Positions 1-7,927 of a stretch of 64,000 bases of DNA are shown piece after piece. Source of the DNA: Chryseobacterium mucoviscidosis. Its GTDB lineage: Bacteria; Bacteroidota; Bacteroidia; Flavobacteriales; Weeksellaceae. The stretch covers positions 496,001 to 560,000 of the forward strand of contig NZ_MVAG01000128.1 of the NCBI RefSeq assembly GCF_002177115.1, given 5' to 3'. The notes beneath the pieces are model-generated. The model did not search any database. It was not told where the DNA came from and saw only the letters and a list, made by a program, of their open reading frames with translations. Numbering within the stretch: position 1 is the first letter of the stretch; every line of letters starts with the position of its first letter. The position numbers and the translations under genes were made by a program.

Positions 1-164
1 TTTTTGCCCAAATGATCGATGGCAACGAAAAGGAAATCATCTTTCTGGATAACGAAGATAAAATCCTCTTCAATTATATTCTTCCTTCTACACCGGAAAA
101 AATGGAAGAAGACCGTAAAGAATTTTCCAAACAGTTTGCAGATAAGCTTGCGAATCTGAATTAA
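1..164 (+). CDS. 3' end of an unidentified gene (partial)
   Basis: The left edge cuts this gene. One frame stays open from base 3 to a TAA at 162-164 and encodes about 53 residues ending in FADKLANLN. The tail is rich in Lys, Glu and Asp with a few aromatic residues, which fits the end of a soluble protein. I do not recognise the family and assign no function. The codon use looks like that of the neighbouring genes, so it is probably real coding sequence rather than a chance frame. Confidence 0.55.
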   Translation, partial: FAQMIDGNEKEIIFLDNEDKILFNYILPSTPEKMEEDRKEFSKQFADKLANLN

Positions 165-287
165 ACTTTTAGAAACGTATTTCTTCTGATTTTGTAGTTT
201 AACATTCAACTTAAAATGATTTAGGCTTCATTTTGTTTATTGTGTGTTACAATTTAAAATACAATCAAATCATTTAAACAATTCAAG

Positions 288-1754
288 ATGAAAAATTACC
301 TATTATCTGCACTCAGTGTGTTTATTTTTGGCACTTTTACCGCTCAATCCTATCAAAAACCTCTGGTTTCTGCTATTAAAGAAGTCGATCTTCGCAAGGA
401 TATGTATGATCTTGCAGCCGATCAGTTTCTGGGTCGGGAAGCAGGAACTTTAGATGAGCTTAAAGTATCAATGTGGTTAGCTGACAGAGCTAAGGAAGCA
501 GGAATGAAACCAGCCGGAGACAACGGAACTTTCTTTCAGTTTTTCGATATGTACAGACATCAGGTAATTCCGCAGAGCAGTCTGAAAATTGGTGACAATT
601 CTTTAAAATTATGGAAAGATTTTCTTGTTGCGGAACCCGTAAATGCAGACATTGATTCTGAAATTGTTTATGCCGGAAATGCCGAACCCGAAGATTTATC
701 AAAATTAAATATTAAAGGAAAAATTCTCGCTGTAAATGCATCTGACAGGAATATTGAAAAGGAAATGACGCTTTTCGTAAGAAGATATCCCGGTTTTGTA
801 AGAACAAAATACTATAACAAAGCATCTGAACTGGGAGCAAAAGGAATCATCTTCATTACAGACGAAACATCGGATAAAAGCTGGGTTGAAGTTTTACCGC
901 AAATGACGAGAGGTTCTTACGGAGTTGAAGGTTTAAGAGAAAGTGTAACGAATAATATTCCGGTTTTATGGATTAAAAGAGAAAATTCTGACTGGGTAAA
1001 AAACAATCCTAAAATTTCGCTGCACCTCATCACAGAAACGTATAAATATCCTTCCGTAAACATCATCGGAAAAATAGACGGTACAGATCCTAAACTTAAA
1101 AACGAATTTGTTTTAATCAGCGGACATCAGGATCACGACGGAATAAGACATCCTGTAAAAAACGATACGATTTACAACGGCGCAGATGATAATGCAAGTA
1201 CCTGTGTTGCGATGTTGGCAATGGCAAGAGCCTATAAAAAACAGCCTTCAAAACGCAGTATTCTTTTTGTTTTTCATGGTGCAGAAGAACGAGGTTTATT
1301 GGGGTCGAGATGGCATGCAGCGCATCCTGTTGTGCCAAAAGAAAATATTGTTGCCGTTCTCAATGGTGATATGATCGGGAGAAATGATAATAATGAAGCT
1401 GCGCTTCTCGGCGGAAACGCGCCTCATAAAAATTCTGAAGAATTGGTAAAAATGGCTGAAGATGCCAATAATGAGAGTACGAAATTCAGGTATCTGAAAG
1501 ATTGGGATTCTCCGAAGCATGCAGAATATTTTTATTTCAGAAGCGATCATTTACCCTATGCAAAGGCAGGAATTCCTGCAATATTTTTCACGAGTGTTCT
1601 GCACGATCAATATCACACTCCGCAAGATGAATCGGAAAACATTAATTACAAAAAGCTGTATAAAATGACGGAATGGATGTACCGAACTTCATGGAAAGCA
1701 GCCAATGAAACCGAACGTCCGAAAGTGATTTCTAATTTTACGCTGGAAAGATAA
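288..1754 (+). CDS. Secreted M28-family zinc metallopeptidase
   Basis: Predicted exported aminopeptidase of family M28. The protein is 488 aa with a signal peptide over residues 1-19 (MKNYLLSAL..., cut after TAQ). The middle fits a protease-associated insert. The metallopeptidase core is clear: SGHQDHDG supplies the first zinc His and Asp, NGADDNAS the bridging Asp, FHGAEERGLLGS the Glu pair (general base and ligand), LNGDMIG an Asp ligand, and QYHTPQD the last His. It probably trims peptides in the periplasm or outside the cell. It stands alone, ends in a strong terminator, and faces folP. The exact substrate (aminopeptidase or glutaminyl cyclase-like) cannot be read from sequence. Confidence 0.9.
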   Translation: MKNYLLSALSVFIFGTFTAQSYQKPLVSAIKEVDLRKDMYDLAADQFLGREAGTLDELKVSMWLADRAKEAGMKPAGDNGTFFQFFDMYRHQVIPQSSLKIGDNSLKLWKDFLVAEPVNADIDSEIVYAGNAEPEDLSKLNIKGKILAVNASDRNIEKEMTLFVRRYPGFVRTKYYNKASELGAKGIIFITDETSDKSWVEVLPQMTRGSYGVEGLRESVTNNIPVLWIKRENSDWVKNNPKISLHLITETYKYPSVNIIGKIDGTDPKLKNEFVLISGHQDHDGIRHPVKNDTIYNGADDNASTCVAMLAMARAYKKQPSKRSILFVFHGAEERGLLGSRWHAAHPVVPKENIVAVLNGDMIGRNDNNEAALLGGNAPHKNSEELVKMAEDANNESTKFRYLKDWDSPKHAEYFYFRSDHLPYAKAGIPAIFFTSVLHDQYHTPQDESENINYKKLYKMTEWMYRTSWKAANETERPKVISNFTLER

Positions 1755-1766
1755 ATTTAGTGACAT

Positions 1767-1817
1767 AAAAAAGCTGTCTCAAAAGCCCAAAAAATTGACT
1801 TTTGAGACAGCTTTTTT
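1767..1817. terminator. Bidirectional rho-independent terminator
   Basis: A perfect 19-bp inverted repeat (1767-1785 and 1799-1817) around a 13-nt loop, with A and T runs at the outer ends. It lies between the convergent M28 peptidase and folP genes and can serve both. Confidence 0.9.
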
Positions 1818-1854
1818 GTTTTTTAATCATGAAAATCCGACGATTCGGATCATT

Positions 1855-2742
1855 TTAGCTCCTCAAAAATATATCCAGAGTTTTCTTGTCTTCCAAAACA
1901 TCATGAACTCTCAAAATTTTTGCGCCCTGCTGCAAAACTTTCAGATGGAGTTTTTGAGTTTCTTCATTAATTTCCAATGGAGATTTTCCTAAAGGTTTAT
2001 AAATGAAAGATTTTCTTGAAATACCTATCAGTAAAGGGAATTTTCCGAATCCTAAATACTGTACTTCGTCAATCATTTTCATTTGATCTTCCACTGTTTT
2101 ACCAAATCCGAAACCGGGATCAAGGATCAGATCTTTCACTCCTAACTTGAGCAATTCTGCCGTTTTTTCTGAAAAATAACGATTTTCTGAAAGAATAATA
2201 TCTTCAAATTGTATCTTATCGTGCATCGTCTCATAGGTAGGATTTACGTGCATCAAAATGTACGGCAGCTTTGTTTCTGCAACAGTTTCAAACATTTTAT
2301 CATCATACTGACCGCCGGAAATATCATTGATCAGATCAATGCCCTCATTAAAACCAAATTTTACGGTTCCGGAATAAAATGTATCCAAAGAGATCAAAGC
2401 TTCCGGAAATTCTTTTTTAATTAGAGAAATGATATTTCCGATTCTTCGGATTTCCTCTTCAGAAGTCAGAAATTCTGCATTCGGTCTTGTGGATTGCGGT
2501 CCGATGTCGATGATTTCAGCACCATCTTTCAGCATTTTTTCAGTCTGTTCCAGCGCAGATTTTTCATTGTTAAATTTTCCGCCGTCTGAAAAAGAATCCG
2601 GAGTGAGATTGAGAATTCCCATGATTTTCGGGGCTGATAAATCTATTAATCTTCCATTGCAGTTGATGGAGTGAAAGTGTTCAAAGGTTTGAGTGTTGGA
2701 GAATGACAGAGCTGGGAAGCCGGATGGTTTATGAGTAAACAT
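1855..2742 (-). CDS. folP: Dihydropteroate synthase
   Basis: Joins 4-aminobenzoate to 6-hydroxymethyl-dihydropterin diphosphate in cytosolic folate synthesis; it is the sulfonamide target. Family motifs are all present: GILNLTPDSFSDGG near the N-terminus, DIGPQSTRP (with DIGP in place of the more usual DIGG), INDISGG, LILDPGFGFGKT, GISRKSF and a final RVHDV. I chose the ATG at 2742, giving 295 aa. The frame stays open to 2814, but the extra 24 residues look nothing like the family and would run into the upstream region of the divergent DUF1599 gene. Family length is about 270-300 aa. Confidence 0.95.
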   Translation of the reverse strand: MFTHKPSGFPALSFSNTQTFEHFHSINCNGRLIDLSAPKIMGILNLTPDSFSDGGKFNNEKSALEQTEKMLKDGAEIIDIGPQSTRPNAEFLTSEEEIRRIGNIISLIKKEFPEALISLDTFYSGTVKFGFNEGIDLINDISGGQYDDKMFETVAETKLPYILMHVNPTYETMHDKIQFEDIILSENRYFSEKTAELLKLGVKDLILDPGFGFGKTVEDQMKMIDEVQYLGFGKFPLLIGISRKSFIYKPLGKSPLEINEETQKLHLKVLQQGAKILRVHDVLEDKKTLDIFLRS

Positions 2743-2929
2743 TTTGGAATTACGAATTGAGTTTATTCTACAAAAATAGCATAAAAAAGAAACGCATAAA
2801 TCTGAAAATATCATTTAAATGCCCATTAACTGCGCCACACATAAACGCTCTCACTCAAACTCATAAACGCTCTCACCCAAAAACGCCCAAACTCTCCTAT
2901 TCCGAACCCCTCCAACACACAAAAATTCG

Positions 2930-2937
2930 TATATTTG
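2930..2937 (+). promoter_or_regulatory. TAnnTTTG promoter -7 element for the DUF1599 gene
   Basis: TATATTTG, 17 nt before the ATG at 2955, matches the Bacteroidota -7 consensus. It supports the start at 2955 and not the longer open frame beginning at 2757. No clear -33 TTTG is seen. Confidence 0.6.
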
Positions 2938-2954
2938 AAAGATTAAGAGAATTT

Positions 2955-3509
2955 ATGTCAGAAACATCAGTACAGTTCGGGAAAGTTATCAGTCAGTGCC
3001 GCGAATTATTCAGCAAAAAATTACAGGATTACGGTGCAGCTTGGAGGGTCTTAAGACCAAGCTCAATCACGGATCAGATTTATATTAAAGTCAACAGAAT
3101 CCGCACATTACAAATGACTGACAAAAAAATGGTGGACGAAAGTGAAGAGGATGAATTCATCGCCATTGTGAACTACTCCATCATCGGACTGATTCAGCTT
3201 GAAAAAGGTTTTTCCAACGATTTTAACGAAAACAAAGAAGAGATTTTAGAGCTTTACAATCATTATGCGACCGAAGCACAGCAATTAATGGAAAGAAAAA
3301 ACCATGATTACGGAGAAGCTTGGAGAGATATGAGAATTTCTTCGATTACGGATCTTATTTACCAGAAAGTTTTGAGAACCAAGCAAATTGAAGATAACCA
3401 AGGCGTTACTCTGGTTTCCGAAGGTTTGGATGCCAATTATTTTGATATGCTGAATTATGCGGTGTTCTGCCTGATCAAATTTTCTGAAAAAGCAACCCAT
3501 GTAGAATAA
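2955..3509 (+). CDS. DUF1599-domain protein with an internal duplication
   Basis: 184 aa from the ATG at 2955. Two similar segments follow each other: LQDYGAAWRVLRPSSITDQI in the first half and NHDYGEAWRDMRISSITDLI in the second, each followed by a K..R..Q stretch. This is the signature of DUF1599 in two copies. As I recall, this domain has been proposed to relate to nucleotide modification, but its function is not settled. It is all alpha by appearance and cytosolic. The DoxX-like gene starts 15 nt downstream, so the two are probably co-transcribed. Placement beside folP and upstream of tpiA is, to my recollection, common in Flavobacteriia. Confidence 0.85.
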   Translation: MSETSVQFGKVISQCRELFSKKLQDYGAAWRVLRPSSITDQIYIKVNRIRTLQMTDKKMVDESEEDEFIAIVNYSIIGLIQLEKGFSNDFNENKEEILELYNHYATEAQQLMERKNHDYGEAWRDMRISSITDLIYQKVLRTKQIEDNQGVTLVSEGLDANYFDMLNYAVFCLIKFSEKATHVE

Positions 3510-3524
3510 AAAAACAAATTAATT

Positions 3525-4637
3525 ATGATAAAAGGTTTATTACGATTCCTACTTGCGATTATTTTCATCCTTTCAGGGTTTGTAAAAGCGGTTGATCTGG
3601 TTGGTTTTTCTTTCAAAATGGAAGAATACTTTGCCCCGAATGTTTTTAATATGCCGTTTTTTGAAAAGTTTGCGTTACCGCTTTCCATATTTGTAGTGGT
3701 TCTGGAACTTCTTCTGGGCTTTATGCTTTTAATTAAACTGAAACTTAAATTCACGCTTTCTGCATTAATTGCACTTTGTATTTTCTTTGGTTTCCTTACC
3801 TTTTATTCTGCCTATTACAATGTGGTAACAGATTGCGGATGTTTTGGAGATGCCATTAAATTTACGCCGTGGCAGAGTTTTATTAAAGACATTGTGCTTT
3901 TAATCGGGTTAATCGCTGTTTTCATTCTTTACAGAAAAGAATTTAAGAAAAAAGATGCATACAGCTTCAGCGCAAAGAAAGAAACAGGAAACAAATTCAA
4001 ATATATTCTTCTGGGCGTTTTTTCTGTTGCGATGATTGTGGTGGGTGCTTATGGAATTATTCATGAGCCTGTTATCGATTTCCGCGATTATAAAATCGGA
4101 ACCGATCTGAGAGCTGAAAAAGCTAAAATTGCTAAAAATCCGTCCCAGTATAAAACGTTTTATTCCCTGAAAAATGCTGAAACCGGAGAAGTTCTGAAAG
4201 TAAATCAGGATGATTATATCAAAAAAACAGAATATTGGGCAGAAGGATCGCCCTGGAAAATAGAGGAAGGAAAAAATGAATCTGTTCTGGTAAAAGAAGG
4301 CTACAAATCTGAAATTGCAAAATTCAAGCTTGAAGATACTACGGGAATGGATATGACTCAGGAAGTTATCAATGCTCCGAAAGCTATTTTAATTTTCACG
4401 TACTATCCGCAAAATGTTTCTCCGGAAGTTATTAAACAGCTTGAAGCTAAAGTAAAAACTGAGGGTACACCTGCTGTTTACGGGGTTTCAACGCTTCCGA
4501 ATACCTTTAAAACCATTAAAAATTTGATGATGGATGCAACTGCAATTAAAACGATCGCAAGAAGCAATCCTTTTGTACTGGTTCTTGAAAACGGAAAAAT
4601 TGTTGACAAACAGCCTGCAAAAGATTATCTGAAATAA
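3525..4637 (+). CDS. DoxX-like membrane protein (BT_3928 family)
   Basis: 370 aa inner-membrane protein. Residues 1-140 contain four hydrophobic helices starting LLRFLLAIIFILSGFVKAVD, a typical DoxX/MauE-like module, with a CGCF motif near residue 104. A fifth helix lies near residues 157-178. The remaining 190 residues are hydrophilic and face the periplasm or cytosol; they end in a thioredoxin-fold-like stretch (AILIFTYYP... NPFVLVLENGKIVD) lacking a CxxC. Its role is unknown; MauE/DoxX relatives are linked to redox or disulfide chemistry, so that is only an inference. It sits in a tight row with DUF1599 before it and a TerB-like gene after it. Confidence 0.8.
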   Translation: MIKGLLRFLLAIIFILSGFVKAVDLVGFSFKMEEYFAPNVFNMPFFEKFALPLSIFVVVLELLLGFMLLIKLKLKFTLSALIALCIFFGFLTFYSAYYNVVTDCGCFGDAIKFTPWQSFIKDIVLLIGLIAVFILYRKEFKKKDAYSFSAKKETGNKFKYILLGVFSVAMIVVGAYGIIHEPVIDFRDYKIGTDLRAEKAKIAKNPSQYKTFYSLKNAETGEVLKVNQDDYIKKTEYWAEGSPWKIEEGKNESVLVKEGYKSEIAKFKLEDTTGMDMTQEVINAPKAILIFTYYPQNVSPEVIKQLEAKVKTEGTPAVYGVSTLPNTFKTIKNLMMDATAIKTIARSNPFVLVLENGKIVDKQPAKDYLK

Positions 4638-4664
4638 AAAAACACTAAAATTTAAACTATATCA

Positions 4665-5018
4665 ATGCAAAAGTCTAACAAACCCATTGCCGGTTATCAT
4701 TTATTGATGATTCTTTCTTCTGTAGACGGAGAATTTGCTCCGGAAGAAGGAATGCTTGTTCAGCAGTATTTAGCCGATGAATTTCCTTTTAAAATGAATC
4801 TTGATAATGAGCTTGAAACCATTGCCCTGCTTCAGCCGGAAGAATGGAAAGATCATTTTGAATTTCACGCGCGTTGCTTTTACGACGATTCTACGGAAGA
4901 GGAAAGAACAAATTTCATTCAGTTTGCGAAAACGCTGATTAAGGCGGATAATAAAGTGACGGATGAAGAGCATACTTTTTATACGCTTTTGAAAAATCTT
5001 TGGAATATTAATCGATAA
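4665..5018 (+). CDS. TerB-like small acidic protein
   Basis: 117 aa, no signal or membrane segment. The pattern HLLMILSSVDGEFAPEEG near the start and IKADNKVTDEEHTFYTLL near the end is the paired helix and acidic-loop layout of TerB/DjlA-N-type domains, which bind metal or partner proteins. It follows the DoxX-like gene by 27 nt and precedes tpiA, so it is probably in the same transcription unit. Function unknown; it is not part of a tellurite cluster here. Confidence 0.7.
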   Translation: MQKSNKPIAGYHLLMILSSVDGEFAPEEGMLVQQYLADEFPFKMNLDNELETIALLQPEEWKDHFEFHARCFYDDSTEEERTNFIQFAKTLIKADNKVTDEEHTFYTLLKNLWNINR

Positions 5019-5028
5019 TTGAGTCATT

Positions 5029-5056
5029 AAAAGTTAGAAATCCGTTTCTGACTTTT
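5029..5056 (+). terminator. Possible weak terminator or attenuator before tpiA
   Basis: A 12-nt stem (5029-5040 with 5045-5056) with one G-U pair and a 4-nt loop, followed by a short T-rich stretch. It lies 29 nt before the tpiA ATG and may lower read-through from the genes upstream. Confidence 0.4.
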
Positions 5057-5084
5057 AGTTTTTAACTTTAAAATAAAAGAAACT

Positions 5085-5843
5085 ATGAGAAGAAAAATAG
5101 TTGCAGGAAACTGGAAAATGAACAAAAATGTAATTGATGCCCAACAATTAATGGTTCAGTTACTAAGCTATAAAAACAATAATACTACGAACTGCGAAGT
5201 ATGGATCGCTCCTCCGTCTCTGTATCTGATGATGGCAAAAGATGTTTTTGAAAAGGATGAAATCGGTGTTTTCGCACAGGATATCAGCGAACATGAAAGC
5301 GGAGCGTACACAGGAGAAATTTCTGTGGATATGCTTGAATCCATTGATGCAACAGGTTCTTTAATCGGACATTCTGAAAGAAGACAATATCACGGAGAAA
5401 CAGATTCTCACTGCAACAGAAAGGTAAAATTAGCTTTGGATAAAGGTCTGATTCCTGTTTACTGTAACGGGGAAACTTTGGAGCAGAGAAAAGCAGGACA
5501 GCATTTTGAAGTGGTGAAAAATCAGACTGAAGTAGCCCTTTTCACACTTTCAGCGGAGGAAATTAAAAAAGTAGTGATCGCTTACGAACCAGTTTGGGCA
5601 ATCGGAACCGGAGAAACGGCAACTCCTGAACAGGCACAGGAAATCCATGCACACATCAGAAGCATTATCGCTGCAAAATACGGACAGGAAGTTGCTGATG
5701 AAGTTTCTATTCTTTACGGAGGTTCTGTAAAACCGGATAATGCAAAGGAAATATTCTCTCAACCTGATATCGATGGTGGTCTGATTGGTGGAGCTGCTTT
5801 AAAACTGGAAGATTTTTCTAAAATTATTGAGGCTTTCAACTAA
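5085..5843 (+). CDS. tpiA: Triosephosphate isomerase
   Basis: Interconverts dihydroxyacetone phosphate and glyceraldehyde 3-phosphate in glycolysis and gluconeogenesis. 252 aa, normal for the family. The active-site parts are present: GNWKMNK with the substrate-binding Lys, LIGHSERR with the electrophilic His, and VIAYEPVWAIGTG with the catalytic Glu. The phosphate-binding loops YGGSVKPDN and GGLIGGAAL are also intact. A small membrane protein gene follows after 14 nt and the unit ends in a strong hairpin. Confidence 0.98.
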   Translation: MRRKIVAGNWKMNKNVIDAQQLMVQLLSYKNNNTTNCEVWIAPPSLYLMMAKDVFEKDEIGVFAQDISEHESGAYTGEISVDMLESIDATGSLIGHSERRQYHGETDSHCNRKVKLALDKGLIPVYCNGETLEQRKAGQHFEVVKNQTEVALFTLSAEEIKKVVIAYEPVWAIGTGETATPEQAQEIHAHIRSIIAAKYGQEVADEVSILYGGSVKPDNAKEIFSQPDIDGGLIGGAALKLEDFSKIIEAFN

Positions 5844-5857
5844 TAGCGAGTAAAGCT

Positions 5858-6151
5858 GTGAAAAAATTTATACTGCTGTTTCTGGGAATATTGTTGTTTG
5901 ATATTCTTTATGTATTTATCTACGACCAGTTTTTCATCGGTATAAAACCTGAATTTTTGCAGTATCCATTGTCGATAATTAAAGTTTTGGTGAATTCACC
6001 CGCAGTATTATTTGATAAGCTGTTGCCTTTTTATGCGTCAATACCAATACATAAGATGTTTCTGATATTTTTTGGAAATATTTTAGTACAGACATTTTTG
6101 ATTTACAGGATGTTCTTTAAAAAGAGAAGATCTACAGAAAATGAAAAATAA
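5858..6151 (+). CDS. Small hypothetical inner-membrane protein
   Basis: 97 aa with two or three hydrophobic helices: residues 4-25 (ILLFLGILLFDILYVFIYD), a weaker one around 39-58, and 68-87 (MFLIFFGNILVQTFLIYRMF). The C-terminus is basic (KKRR), probably cytoplasmic. It starts 14 nt after tpiA and shares its terminator. I do not recognise a family. Confidence 0.65.
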   Translation: MKKFILLFLGILLFDILYVFIYDQFFIGIKPEFLQYPLSIIKVLVNSPAVLFDKLLPFYASIPIHKMFLIFFGNILVQTFLIYRMFFKKRRSTENEK

Positions 6152-6187
6152 AATCCGGCGGCATCTTCGATGCCGCCGGATTTTTTA
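6151..6187. terminator. Strong GC-rich terminator hairpin
   Basis: A perfect 15-bp stem (6151-6165 and 6169-6183) with a TTC loop and a core of GGCGGC/GCCGCC, then a T run to 6186. It ends the tpiA unit and, with A-rich DNA on the other side, may also end the convergent PfpI gene. Its GC core resembles two other palindromes in this window (6964-7012, 41439-41484). Confidence 0.9.
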
Positions 6188-6227
6188 TAATCAGAGTTTG
6201 TAAAATTAAAGTTTATGCTTTTGTATT

Positions 6228-6776
6228 TTAGATGGTCTGCTCTTCATGCTTTCCTTCTTTGATCTCCTCGACCATCTTTGCATTAAAGACTGGAAGATCT
6301 TTCGGAGTTCGGCTTGTTACCAAACCATGATCTACTACAACTTCACTGTCTTCCCAGTTCGCTCCCGCATTTTTAAGATCTTTGCTGATTGAATCTACCG
6401 ATGTCATTTTTCTTCCTTCCACCACTTCGGCGTTAATAAGAATCTGTGGTCCGTGACAAATAGCTGCAACAGGTTTGTGCTGTTGGAAAAAATCTCTTAC
6501 AAAAGACAGAGCGGTTTCATTGGTTCTTAACTGATCCGGATTGATAACGCCTCCCGGTAAAAGCAATGCATCGTAGTCTGAAGCATTGGCTTCATCTAAA
6601 GTTTTATCAACGTTATATTCCTGTCCCCAGTCTTTTTCTGCCCATGCTTTGATGGTTCCGGATTCCGGACTGATGATATGAGCCGTCCAGCCTTGCTGTT
6701 CTAAATGTTCTTTTGGAGATTTCAATTCGCTTTCTTCAAATCCGTGTGTTGCTAAAATTGCAATTTTCTTTGTCAT
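6228..6776 (-). CDS. DJ-1/PfpI family protein
   Basis: 182 aa, the usual length. The nucleophile elbow AAICHGPQ carries the conserved Cys-His pair, and GFEESEL near the N-terminus carries the Glu that pairs with the Cys. Relatives act as cysteine peptidases, glyoxalase III or protein deglycases under stress; which applies here cannot be told. Cytosolic, no signal peptide. It is a single gene; downstream it shares the GC-rich terminator with the tpiA unit. Confidence 0.9.
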   Translation of the reverse strand: MTKKIAILATHGFEESELKSPKEHLEQQGWTAHIISPESGTIKAWAEKDWGQEYNVDKTLDEANASDYDALLLPGGVINPDQLRTNETALSFVRDFFQQHKPVAAICHGPQILINAEVVEGRKMTSVDSISKDLKNAGANWEDSEVVVDHGLVTSRTPKDLPVFNAKMVEEIKEGKHEEQTI

Positions 6777-6963
6777 AATTTTTATGATTTAAGTGTTGTA
6801 CCGGTTATCTTGAAAAAATGATACCGTTTTTACTCTCAAATTTTATAAAATTTGTTAAAGTATTTATTTTGGGACTGAAAATTACTTTTATCGATATTGA
6901 TGTGAAAATTGAAAATACATCGACTTTCCTATCCCGGATTGCAGCAATTGTCTGAGCTCGTTT

Positions 6964-7012
6964 TAATATTTGAGGGTTGCGGCGGCTGAGCCGCCGCAAC
7001 CCTCAAATATTA
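6964..7012. repeat. 49-nt near-perfect GC-rich palindrome
   Basis: Arms of 24 nt (6964-6987 and 6989-7012) are exact reverse complements around a single G. The centre is GCGGCGGCT-G-AGCCGCCGC and the outer part is AT-rich. It sits in the 354-base gap between the PfpI gene and clpP (6777-7130), which holds no convincing gene. It is far from a T run in either direction. The remainder of the gap is AT-rich leader DNA plus the clpP terminator. Confidence 0.85.
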
Positions 7013-7077
7013 GAAACAGCGAGTGCGGAAAGCCGGAAAAAGCTCCTAAAAAATTCATAAAAGTTTCAGGTCTCCAT

Positions 7078-7108
7078 AAAAAAAACGCACCAACATAAAT
7101 TGATGCGT
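7078..7108 (-). terminator. Terminator of clpP
   Basis: On the minus strand a 10-bp stem (7108-7099 with 7092-7083, one G-U pair) and 6-nt loop precede a run of T. It lies 22 nt past the clpP stop. Confidence 0.85.
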
Positions 7109-7130
7109 TTTCTTAATATTTTTACAAAAA

Positions 7131-7817
7131 TTATTTTTTGTCTTTAGATCTCTGTAAAACTTCGTCTACCATTCCGTATCCTTTTGCTTCTTCGGAAGTC
7201 ATCCAGTAATCTCTGTCGGAAGCTTTTTCTACCCAGTCATAAGTCTGTCCTGAGTGCTCGGAAATGATCTCGTAAAGCTCTTTTTTAAGCTTTAACATCT
7301 CTCTTAAATTGATCTCCATATCAGAAGCCACCCCTTGCGCACCTCCCGAAGGTTGGTGAATCATTACTCTTGAGTGCTTCAAAGCAGAACGTTTTCCGCT
7401 TTCTCCGGCAACCAAAAGAACAGCACCCATTGAAGCCGCAATACCGGTACAGATTGTTGCTACATCAGGCTTAATGATCTGCATCGTGTCGTAAATTCCT
7501 AAACCGGCGTAAACACTTCCACCCGGAGAATTGATATAAATCTGAATATCTTTTGAAGGATCTGCACTCTCTAAGAAAAGAAGCTGAGCGGTTACGATAT
7601 TCGCCACCTGATCATCAATTCCTGTTCCTAAGAAAATAATTCTGTCCATCATCAAACGGGAGAAAACGTCCATTTGTGCAACGTTTAATCTTCTTTCCTC
7701 CATAATGTACGGCGTAAGACCTGTAGGACCATACATTCCCATATACTGATCGGTTGCCAAACCGTTATTTCCTAAATGTTTTACAGAGAAATCTCTGAAT
7801 TCTTTTTTAATGTCCAT
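7131..7817 (-). CDS. clpP: ATP-dependent Clp protease proteolytic subunit
   Basis: Serine peptidase forming the 14-subunit chamber that degrades substrates fed by ClpX or ClpC. 228 aa. The catalytic triad reads Ser129 in GIAASMGAVL, His154 in RVMIHQPSGG and Asp203 in DRDYWM; INSPGG at residues 95-100 is the oxyanion strand. The N-terminal 35 residues are longer than in E. coli, as expected for Bacteroidota. clpX is not next to it; dnaG lies upstream on the same strand with a 110-nt gap. Confidence 0.97.
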   Translation of the reverse strand: MDIKKEFRDFSVKHLGNNGLATDQYMGMYGPTGLTPYIMEERRLNVAQMDVFSRLMMDRIIFLGTGIDDQVANIVTAQLLFLESADPSKDIQIYINSPGGSVYAGLGIYDTMQIIKPDVATICTGIAASMGAVLLVAGESGKRSALKHSRVMIHQPSGGAQGVASDMEINLREMLKLKKELYEIISEHSGQTYDWVEKASDRDYWMTSEEAKGYGMVDEVLQRSKDKK

Positions 7818-7927
7818 ATGCTTGTTTTGTGTATTACATTTTACGAGGTTGAATTTACAATTTTTATTCCTAAAATTTTATAAGACTTTTTGTCATAAAG
7901 TTTCAATAATTAACAGATTATTTCCTC

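Noticed and set aside
6805..6999. 64-codon minus-strand frame upstream of the PfpI gene
   Set aside because: Its first part is the arm of the 49-nt palindrome, and the rest is AT-rich leader without gene-like features.
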